Assembly (NCBI GenBank): GCA_035687745.1
Contig: DASRVA010000108.1
Location: 1 to 7,705, forward strand
Direction: 5' to 3'
Length of the DNA: 7,705 nucleotides
From: DASRVA01 sp035687745
GTDB lineage: Bacteria > Gemmatimonadota > Gemmatimonadetes > JACCXV01 > JAHWKZ01
Shown: in pieces, positions 1 to 6,025 of the stretch
Layout of the letters: each line of letters begins with the position of its first letter
Numbering within the stretch: the stretch's first letter is position 1
Made by a program: the position numbers and the translations under genes
Notes under the pieces: model-generated
Seen by the model: only the letters and a program-made list of their open reading frames with translations
Databases searched by the model: none
What the model was told of the DNA's origin: nothing

Positions 1-992
1 TCTACTTCGATCCCGAGCTCAACATCGAGGGCGAGCACCGGAAGGTCGAGGGGTACATCACCGACATCCTGACCGACCAGGCGCTCGCGTGGCTCGACGA
101 GGTGGGCGGAGGGGAGAAACCCTTCCTGCTCTACCTCTCCCACAAGGCCGTCCACGCCGAGTTCATGCCCGCGCCGCGCCACGAGGGCCGTTTCGCCGGC
201 GTCCCGATCCCGTATCCGGCCACCATGGCCGACACCGAAGAGAACTACGAGGGGAAGCCCCTGTGGGTCCGTGCTCAGCGCAGCTCCTGGCACGGTGTCG
301 ACTACCTGTTCCACGGAGGGATGACGTTCGACGAGCTGTACCGGGGCTACACCGAGACCCTCCTCGGCCTCGACGAGAGCGTGTCGCGGGTGCTTGCCTA
401 CCTGGAGGAGAACGGCCTCGCCGAGTCCACCGTCGTCCTCTACATGAGCGACAACGGGTTTCTCCTCGGGGAACACGGGCTGATCGACAAGCGGCACGCC
501 TACGAGGAGTCGATGCGGATCCCGATGCTCATCTGGGCGCCCGGGATGGTCGAGCCGGGGACCGTGATCGAGGAGATGGTGCTGAACGTCGACGTCGCGC
601 CCACCCTGCTCGACCTGGCGGGCGCCGGGATCCCGGAGTCGATGGACGGGTCGTCCTTCCTGCCCCTCCTCCGGGGCGAGGAGGTCCCGTGGCGAGACGA
701 GATGCTGTTCGTCTATTACTGGGAGTTTCCGTTCCCGCACACGCCGACCGTGCTGGCGCTCAGGGACGAGCGGTACAAGTACGTTTTCTACCACGGGGTG
801 TGGGACACGAACGAGCTCTACGATCTTGAGACCGACCCGATGGAGACCCGGAACCTCATCTCCGACCCCTCCCACCAGGAGCGGGTCCCGGCGATGCAGC
901 GCCATCTCTTCGACCTTCTCGAGGCGGCCGACGCCATGTACGTGCCGTTCCACTTTCCGGGCGACTGGCAGGCCGCCGAGCGCGGGCCATAG
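1..992 (+). CDS. Sulfatase (S1 family), C-terminal part; 5' end outside window
   Basis: This is the C-terminal two thirds or so of a formylglycine-dependent sulfatase, an enzyme that hydrolyses sulfate esters, usually in the periplasm or outside the cell. The first complete codon is at 3 and the frame is open to TAG at 990-992. Motifs seen: LYLSHKAVH, with the family's active-site histidine region at about 141-155; YMSDNGFLLGEHG, whose Asp and Asn codons at 450-455 are the usual calcium ligands; the following IDKRHAYEE, with the conserved active-site lysine at 489-491; NVDVAPTLLDLAG; and a C-terminal WDTNELYDLETDP segment. The last part, together with YYWEFPFPHTPT, resembles N-acetylglucosamine-6-sulfatase or mucin-desulfating sulfatases, but that substrate call is only a resemblance. 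The CxPSR maturation motif and any signal peptide lie upstream of the window, so activity cannot be judged. The next gene starts 48 bp downstream on the same strand and may share its transcript. Confidence 0.93.
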   Translation, partial: YFDPELNIEGEHRKVEGYITDILTDQALAWLDEVGGGEKPFLLYLSHKAVHAEFMPAPRHEGRFAGVPIPYPATMADTEENYEGKPLWVRAQRSSWHGVDYLFHGGMTFDELYRGYTETLLGLDESVSRVLAYLEENGLAESTVVLYMSDNGFLLGEHGLIDKRHAYEESMRIPMLIWAPGMVEPGTVIEEMVLNVDVAPTLLDLAGAGIPESMDGSSFLPLLRGEEVPWRDEMLFVYYWEFPFPHTPTVLALRDERYKYVFYHGVWDTNELYDLETDPMETRNLISDPSHQERVPAMQRHLFDLLEAADAMYVPFHFPGDWQAAERGP

Positions 993-1026
993 CTTGAGTC
1001 GCTTGCACGGATCTCAACTCAACCAC

Positions 1027-1033
1027 AAGGGAG
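1027..1033 (+). promoter_or_regulatory. Shine-Dalgarno for the DUF4440-like lipoprotein
   Basis: AAGGGAG lies seven bases before the ATG at 1041. It is the best ribosome binding site on the plus strand of this window and fixes the lipoprotein start. Confidence 0.75.
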
Positions 1034-1040
1034 ACGGACG

Positions 1041-1532
1041 ATGAGGAAGCTGCAACCGCTTTTTCTCGCGGCGCTTGCGCTGGGCGTGGTCGCGTGTCAG
1101 ACGCAGGAGCCCGAACAGCAGGCGGCGATCGAAGAGCCCGCTGCGGTGGATGTAAGCGCAATTCGCGCGGCTGTGGGAAATGTGAGTCAGCAGTGGGCCG
1201 CGGCCGCCAATGCCGGTGACGCCGAAGCGCTCACGAACCTGTACGCCGACGATGCCAGCCTGTACCCACCCGATGCTCCCCCGATCACCGGACGCGACGC
1301 TATCCATGCGTATTTCACGGAGATGCTGAGCAAAGGCCCGTACACGGTGACGCTCACGACGAACGACGTGATCATCCCCGAGTCCGGTGAGATCGCGATC
1401 GAGCTGGGATCGACCGAAGACGCGAGCGGCAGCGGGAAGTACATAAGCGTGTACCGGAATATCGACGGCAGCTGGAAGCTCATCTCGGACACCTGGAACA
1501 CCAACGGTCCGGGCTCCACGACCCCCGAGTAG
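1041..1532 (+). CDS. Small lipoprotein with SnoaL/DUF4440-like domain
   Basis: The 163-residue protein begins with a lipoprotein signal peptide: MRKLQ, a hydrophobic stretch at about 6-18, and lipobox V-V-A-C with the lipidated cysteine at residue 19. A short Glu/Gln/Ala-rich linker follows. Residues about 39-155 resemble the NTF2-like DUF4440/SnoaL fold: an amphipathic helix with QQWAAAANAGDAEAL, then LYADDASLYPPD, ITGRDAIHAYF, and a C-terminal strand with SVYRNIDGSWKLISDTWN. Members of this superfamily are ketosteroid-isomerase-like proteins; many are uncharacterised and some are enzymes, so no reaction is assigned. It probably sits in a membrane facing the periplasm. The start is set by a good Shine-Dalgarno. 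It lies 48 bp after the sulfatase and is followed by a strong hairpin, so it may end that transcript. Four 60-base lines counted by hand average about 61% GC, somewhat below the symporter gene that follows. Confidence 0.85.
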   Translation: MRKLQPLFLAALALGVVACQTQEPEQQAAIEEPAAVDVSAIRAAVGNVSQQWAAAANAGDAEALTNLYADDASLYPPDAPPITGRDAIHAYFTEMLSKGPYTVTLTTNDVIIPESGEIAIELGSTEDASGSGKYISVYRNIDGSWKLISDTWNTNGPGSTTPE

Positions 1533-1572
1533 CTGCCCGGTTTCCGTGGGGGCGTCGTCGTCGATGGCGTCG

Positions 1573-1609
1573 CCGGTTCGGGGGCTCGCGAACACGGCCC
1601 TCGAACCGG
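1573..1609 (+). terminator. 13-bp hairpin between lipoprotein and symporter genes (possible terminator)
   Basis: The gap 1533-1667 holds an inverted repeat. CCGGTTCG at 1573-1580 pairs with CGAACCGG at 1602-1609, a G-U pair at 1581/1601 continues the stem, and GGGC at 1582-1585 pairs with GCCC at 1597-1600. The loop is 11 bases. No T-run follows, so a classical intrinsic terminator is not shown; GC-rich genomes often have such tail-less hairpins. It begins 41 bp after the lipoprotein stop, which suits 3'-end formation or transcript stabilisation. I see no convincing promoter in the rest of the gap. Confidence 0.5.
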
Positions 1610-1667
1610 ACGCCTTCGCGGCACCCCCGCCCGACATGCCTCGTGATCCTGACCCCGGGGTGGTGAC

Positions 1668-3281
1668 ATGTCGCTTCTAGGCAGCATCGACTGGTTCTTC
1701 ATCGGCCTTTACTTCGTGGTGGTCTTCGGGGTCGCCTGGTGGGCGGCCCGCCGGCAGGCCGCCACCGAGACCACGACCGGCTACTTCCTGGCCGGCCGGA
1801 ACACCGGGTGGTTCGTGGTCGGGGCGTCCCTGTTCGCCTCCAACATCGGCTCGGAGCACCTCGTGGGGCTGGCCGGAACGGGCGCGGCGAGCGGGGTCGC
1901 GGTCGGGCAGTTCGAGGTCCTGGCGTCGCTGATCCTGCTGCTGCTCGGGTGGGTCTTCGTGCCGTTCTACCTGAAGAGCGGCGTCTTCACGATGCCCGAG
2001 TTCCTCGAGCGCCGCTACTCCAAGGGAGCACGCCGGTACCTGGCCTGGATCTCGATCGTCGGGTACGTCCTCACCAAGATCTCTGTGACGGTGGCGGCGG
2101 GCGGGATCGTCTTCGAGTCCTTGATGGGGATCGACTTCTGGACAGGCGCGATCGCGGTCGTGGTCGCGACCGGCATCTACACCGTGCTCGGCGGGCTGAC
2201 GGCCGTGCTCTACACGGACATGCTCCAGATGTTCGTCCTGGTCGGGGGATCGTTGATCGTGACCGTCAGCGGGCTCCAGGCGGTGGGGGGGTGGGAGGCG
2301 ATGGCCGCCACGGCGGGACCGGGGTTCATGGACATGTGGAAGCCGATCTCCGACCCCTCCTTCCCGTGGACCGGGATCGTGTTCGGCGCGCCGATCCTGG
2401 GCGTCTGGTACTGGTGCACGGACCAGTTCATTGTTCAGCGGGTGCTGTCCGCGAAGAACGAGACCCATGCCAGGCGGGGGACGATCTTCGCCGGGTTCCT
2501 GAAGCTCCTCCCGGTCTTCATTTTCGTGATCCCGGGAGTGATCGCGTACGCGCTCGTCCAGCAGGGTCAGCTCGAGCTCGCCCGCCCCGACGCCGCCCTT
2601 CCGACCCTGATCGGCGCGCTGCTGCCGGCCGGGCTGCGGGGGATCGTCGTGGCGGGGCTCCTGGCCGCGCTCATGAGCTCGCTCTCGTCCGTCTTCAACT
2701 CGTGCTCGACCTTGATCACGTGGGACGTCTACCGGGAGCTCCGGCCCCAGGCCTCGGACCGGCACCTGGTCTGGGTGGGGCAGATCTCGACCGTCTTCCT
2801 GGTCGTCCTCGCCCTACTCTGGATCCCCCTCATGGGGGCGATCTCCGAGCAGCTCTACACGTACCTCCAGAGCGTCCAGGCGTACATCTCGCCGCCGATC
2901 GCGGCCGTGTTCCTGCTGGGGATCCTGTGGCGACGGGTGAACGCGCGCGGCGCCATGGCCTCGCTCCTGACGGGATTCGTCCTGGGGATGGGCCGGCTGG
3001 TCGCCGAGCTCAACCAGGGAGCTCTGGACGGCTGGCTACTCAAGTTCGCCACCGTCAACTTCCTTCACTTCGCGATCGGGCTGTTCGTGGTCTGCACGCT
3101 GGTGCTGGTCGGGGCGAGCCTGACCGCGCCCCCACCGCCCAGGGAGAAGCTCCGGGACCTCACCTTCGGCGAACTCTCGCCGGCAACCGTCCCGGAATCG
3201 GCGCGCGGGCGGCGGGTCAACATGGTCCTGAGCGTCCTCCTCGTTCTCGCGGTAGCGGCGGTCTGGCTCTACTTCTCGTGA
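1668..3281 (+). CDS. SGLT-type sodium/sugar symporter (SSS family)
   Basis: This 537-residue inner-membrane protein has the size and motif order of sodium/glucose cotransporters of the solute:sodium symporter family. Seen: GYFLAGRNTGWFVVGASLF then SNIGSEHLVGLAGTGAASG (about 58-76); YVLTKISVTVAAGG (133-146); VLGGLTAVLYTDMLQMF (173-189); WYWCTDQFIVQRVLSAKN (247-264); FLKLLPVFIFVIPG (277-290); LMSSLSSVFNS (335-345), the serine-rich Na2 region; and YLQSVQAYISPPIAAVFLLG (399-418). By comparison with human SGLT1 and Vibrio SGLT, H64, E83, W249, K279 and Q401 fall where sugar-contacting residues lie, so a hexose or similar sugar is the likely substrate, taken up with sodium. About 14 membrane helices are expected; the last is residues 518-536. 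The Shine-Dalgarno before ATG 1668 is weak (GGGGTGG, close spacing). The stop codon overlaps the GTG of the GH31 gene, so the two are probably translated together and work in sequence. Confidence 0.93.
   Translation: MSLLGSIDWFFIGLYFVVVFGVAWWAARRQAATETTTGYFLAGRNTGWFVVGASLFASNIGSEHLVGLAGTGAASGVAVGQFEVLASLILLLLGWVFVPFYLKSGVFTMPEFLERRYSKGARRYLAWISIVGYVLTKISVTVAAGGIVFESLMGIDFWTGAIAVVVATGIYTVLGGLTAVLYTDMLQMFVLVGGSLIVTVSGLQAVGGWEAMAATAGPGFMDMWKPISDPSFPWTGIVFGAPILGVWYWCTDQFIVQRVLSAKNETHARRGTIFAGFLKLLPVFIFVIPGVIAYALVQQGQLELARPDAALPTLIGALLPAGLRGIVVAGLLAALMSSLSSVFNSCSTLITWDVYRELRPQASDRHLVWVGQISTVFLVVLALLWIPLMGAISEQLYTYLQSVQAYISPPIAAVFLLGILWRRVNARGAMASLLTGFVLGMGRLVAELNQGALDGWLLKFATVNFLHFAIGLFVVCTLVLVGASLTAPPPPREKLRDLTFGELSPATVPESARGRRVNMVLSVLLVLAVAAVWLYFS
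3278..3281 (+). other. GTGA stop/start overlap joining symporter and GH31 genes
   Basis: The symporter ends with TGA at 3279-3281 and GTG at 3278-3280 opens the GH31 frame. No other ATG, GTG or TTG occurs in that frame before the signal-peptide core, and there is no clear Shine-Dalgarno before the GTG, so this overlap is the most likely start and implies translational coupling. Confidence 0.75.
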
Positions 3282-6025
3282 CGGAAGGGCCTCGAGCGGG
3301 GAACGGCCAGAGGTCCGGTCAATCCATTTCCACAGCGACGTCGGGCCGAGGGTCCGGCCGCCGGCTCAGGGGACGTGCCGGCCGCCGGCTCGCCGTCCTT
3401 CTCACGGCGGTCCTGCTGTCGCCGGCGTCATCGGCGGCCCAGGCGGACGGCTACACCTTTCTCGGCGAGGTCGTGGAATTCGAGCCGACCGGACGGGGCG
3501 CGGACCTGCGGTGCCAGCCCGATGCGCGGCTCGAGGTCGCATTCCTGGGCCCGGGCACGGTGCGGGTGACGCTGGATCGCCCGGACCGGGACGAGGTGCC
3601 CCTCATGGCGCCCCTCCTGGCCCTCGAGCCCGAGCCGGTCGAGGTCGAGGTCGTCGAGGATCCCGACCGGATGGCCATCCGCTCGGCCGAGGTGGAGGTC
3701 TCGGTCGACCGGCCGACCTGCCGGATCACGTTCCTGGACCACGCCGGCCACGTCCTCAGCGCCGACGAGCCCGGCCTCGGGATCGGCTGGGACGGCGACG
3801 AGGTCCGGAACTGGAAGACGATCGAGGAGGGCGAGCGGTTCTTCGGCTTGGGCGAGAAGACCGGCAACGTCGACAAGCGGGGCCGGGAGTGGGTCATGTG
3901 GACCAGCGACATCCCCGGCTACGGCAACGAGACCGACCCTCTCTACCAGAGCATCCCCTTCTTCCTGGGCCTCCGGGACGGGCGGGCGTACGGGTTCTAT
4001 CTGAACAACAGCTATCGGACCGCGTTCAACCTGGGGGCCGCCAACCACCGGTACTACTCGTTCGCGGCCGAAGGCGATGCGCTCGACTACTTCTTCTTCG
4101 CCGGCCCGGAGATTCCGCGGGTGGTCGAGCGCTACACGGCGATCACCGGCCGGATGCCACTGCCGCCCCGGTGGGCGCTCGGCTACCAGCAGTCCCGCTG
4201 GAGCTACTACCCGGACGACGAGGTCCTCCGCATCGTGCGCACATTTCGCGAGAAGCGGATCCCCGCCGACGTCATCTACCTGGACATCCACTACATGGAC
4301 GACTACCGGGTCTTCACCTGGCATCCGGAGCGGTTCCCGGATCCGGAGGGACTCCTCGCGGAGCTCGAGGCGCTGGGGTTCAAGGCCGTCGTGATCATCG
4401 ATCCCGGGGTCAAGGAGGACGAGGGGTACGCGGTGGCCGAAGAGGGTCTCGCCGGCGACCACTTCGTCCGCTACCCGGACGGCGAGGTTTACGTGGGCTC
4501 GGTCTGGCCCGGCCGATCGTACTTCCCGGACTTCAGCGGGGAGCCGACCCGCGCCTGGTGGGGTGGGCATCTGGAGCGCCTGCTGCAGCAGGGGGTCGAC
4601 GGGATCTGGAACGACATGAACGAGCCGGCCGTCTGGGGGAAGGCGTTCCCGGTCGAGGTCGAGTCCCAGGCCGGCTCGTTCAAGCGCGTCCGGAACCTCT
4701 ACGGCCTGTTCATGGCCCAGGGGACATATGAGGAGCTGGTTCGCGCCCGCCCCGATCAGCGGCCCTTCATCCTGACCCGTTCCGGGTTCGCCGGGATCCA
4801 GCGCTATGCGGCGGTCTGGACCGGCGACAACGTCGCGAGCTGGGAGCACCTGGAACTCGGGATCCGGATGCTGATCGGGCTCGGCCTGTCGGGGGTCCCG
4901 TTCGTGGGCGCCGACGTGGGCGGCTTCATCGGCGGCCCGTCGCCCGAGCTCTTCGCGCGGTGGATCCAGGTGGGTGCTCTGAGCCCCTTCTTCCGCGGGC
5001 ACACCGCCCACGACTCGCCACCCCAGGAGCCGTGGGCCTTCGGCGAAGAGGTCGAGGCGATCTCGCGCCAGGCGATCGAGCTCAGGTACCGGATGCTGCC
5101 GTATCTCTACTCGCTGTTCCGGGAATCGAGCCTGACCGGCGCGCCGGTTCTGCGGCCCTTGTTCTGGCACCATCAGTCGGACTCGACCGTTTACCAGCCC
5201 GCGTGGCAGCACCAGTTCCTGCTCGGTGAGCGGCTCCTTGTGGCGCCCGTGACCCGTGAGGGTGCGCGCGAGCAGGAGGTGTATCTGCCCGAAGGCCGCT
5301 GGCTCGACCTGGCCACGGAAGAGGTCTACGACGGCGGACGGACGGTGACCGTCGACGCGCCGCTGGACCGGATCCCCATGTTCCTGCGGGCGGGTGGGAT
5401 CCTGCCGATGCGGGAGGTGGTGCAGCACCTGGGGACCGGATCCGGCGCCGGGAACGGCTCCGGGGTCGCGGGCGACGGACTCGCCACCCTCACGCTGGAG
5501 GTCTTCCCGGCGGGTGGTGGCGAGTTCGAGCTCTACGAGGACGACGGCCTGTCGTTCGATTACCGGGACGGAGAGTACCGGGCGACCCGGTTCCTCGTGG
5601 CCGTCGCCGGCGGAGCGTTCGATCTCGTCCGCGAGGTGATCCACGACGGCCATGCGGTCCCGGATCGAGTCCTCGAGGTGCGATTCCACGCGGTCGAAAC
5701 CGCGCCCGACCGGGTCGAGGTGGACGGCCGCCGGCTATCAGCCGGCGAGCTGGCAGAGGGAGAGGAGGGGTTCTCCTATGACCCGGAACGGCGCGTCCTG
5801 ATCGTGCGCGTCCGGCCGTCCGGAGCGAAGCAGTCGATCACGGTCAGGTTGGGGGGCGCGTCCGTCGGACTCGCCCCCTGCCCATGTGGAAGGCGTTCGT
5901 GGAGCGGGTACGCGGCCGGCTGTCTCGTCTACTGCCTCCCGCGCGGGGTCGCGATGAAGGTCACGAGCTCGCCGGTATCCGCGTCGCGGGCCACTCCGGT
6001 GATCACGCCCGCGTCGTTGATGTGA
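3278..6025 (+). CDS. Exported GH31 alpha-glucosidase
   Basis: A glycoside hydrolase family 31 enzyme of 915 codons, retaining, most likely an alpha-glucosidase acting outside the cytoplasmic membrane. Residues 1-56 look like a signal peptide with a long Arg-rich start, a hydrophobic core at 38-47 and an AQA|DG cleavage site after A56. Residues about 57-290 form the N-terminal beta-sandwich, including FFGLGEKTGN near 188 and a QSIPFFLGLRDG stretch. The barrel runs from about 294 (PLPPRWALGYQQSRWSYY) to 630. Catalytic features: YLDIHYMDDYRVFTW with D336 and D341; IWNDMNEPAVW with nucleophile D446; WTGDN with acid/base D517; GADVGGF with D546; FFRGH with R573 and H575. Beta domains follow, with RLLVAPV, PMFLRAGGILP and ELYEDDG. 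WNDMNEP favours alpha-glucosidase over alpha-xylosidase types. Family homology appears to end near residue 860; the last 55 codons cross a hairpin and run antisense to the next gene, so the true 3' end is doubtful. Confidence 0.94.
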   Translation: MTEGPRAGNGQRSGQSISTATSGRGSGRRLRGRAGRRLAVLLTAVLLSPASSAAQADGYTFLGEVVEFEPTGRGADLRCQPDARLEVAFLGPGTVRVTLDRPDRDEVPLMAPLLALEPEPVEVEVVEDPDRMAIRSAEVEVSVDRPTCRITFLDHAGHVLSADEPGLGIGWDGDEVRNWKTIEEGERFFGLGEKTGNVDKRGREWVMWTSDIPGYGNETDPLYQSIPFFLGLRDGRAYGFYLNNSYRTAFNLGAANHRYYSFAAEGDALDYFFFAGPEIPRVVERYTAITGRMPLPPRWALGYQQSRWSYYPDDEVLRIVRTFREKRIPADVIYLDIHYMDDYRVFTWHPERFPDPEGLLAELEALGFKAVVIIDPGVKEDEGYAVAEEGLAGDHFVRYPDGEVYVGSVWPGRSYFPDFSGEPTRAWWGGHLERLLQQGVDGIWNDMNEPAVWGKAFPVEVESQAGSFKRVRNLYGLFMAQGTYEELVRARPDQRPFILTRSGFAGIQRYAAVWTGDNVASWEHLELGIRMLIGLGLSGVPFVGADVGGFIGGPSPELFARWIQVGALSPFFRGHTAHDSPPQEPWAFGEEVEAISRQAIELRYRMLPYLYSLFRESSLTGAPVLRPLFWHHQSDSTVYQPAWQHQFLLGERLLVAPVTREGAREQEVYLPEGRWLDLATEEVYDGGRTVTVDAPLDRIPMFLRAGGILPMREVVQHLGTGSGAGNGSGVAGDGLATLTLEVFPAGGGEFELYEDDGLSFDYRDGEYRATRFLVAVAGGAFDLVREVIHDGHAVPDRVLEVRFHAVETAPDRVEVDGRRLSAGELAEGEEGFSYDPERRVLIVRVRPSGAKQSITVRLGGASVGLAPCPCGRRSWSGYAAGCLVYCLPRGVAMKVTSSPVSASRATPVITPASLM
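3354..3391 (+). repeat. Short tandem duplication in the GH31 signal-peptide coding region
   Basis: The 14-base word CCGGCCGCCGGCTC occurs at 3354-3367 and again at 3378-3391, a 24-base (8-codon) period in frame. It encodes GRRL twice (residues 27-30 and 35-38) and so lengthens the basic n-region of the GH31 signal peptide. Confidence 0.7.
5851..5879. terminator. GC-rich hairpin at the convergent GH31/HAF junction
   Basis: Thirteen positions at 5851-5863 fold back on 5867-5879 with a 3-base loop (GTC). The only non-pair is C5859 with T5871, and the outermost pair is G-U. Neither strand has a T-run after the stem. For the minus-strand HAF gene it starts 49 bases past the stop codon, a normal terminator position. 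For GH31 it lies just where family homology ends but inside the open frame, so it may serve both convergent genes. Confidence 0.55.

Noticed and set aside
994..1022. TTGAGT ... ACTCAA inverted repeat before the lipoprotein gene, considered as an operator
   Set aside because: Arms are only six bases with 17 bases between, and there is no promoter context. Chance is a sufficient explanation.
1677..2765. Minus-strand open frame opposite the symporter gene
   Set aside because: The composition is Arg/Asp/Glu/Pro-rich without motifs, and the plus strand holds an unmistakable SGLT-type transporter.
1739..3277. Upstream extension of the GH31 frame inside the symporter gene
   Set aside because: The frame is open by chance, is Arg/Gly-rich and overlaps the symporter fully. 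The signal peptide and family homology begin only after 3278.
3428..5689. Very long minus-strand open frame opposite the GH31 gene
   Set aside because: Its translation is low-complexity, rich in Arg, Asp, Pro, Glu and Val, with no recognised motif. The plus strand encodes a complete GH31 enzyme with all catalytic residues. Long antisense frames are expected in GC-rich coding DNA.
5729..5747. Perfect 8-bp hairpin CGCCGGCT/AGCCGGCG with a 3-base loop
   Set aside because: It lies inside well-supported GH31 coding sequence and is short. Such GC-rich palindromes are common by chance in this composition.
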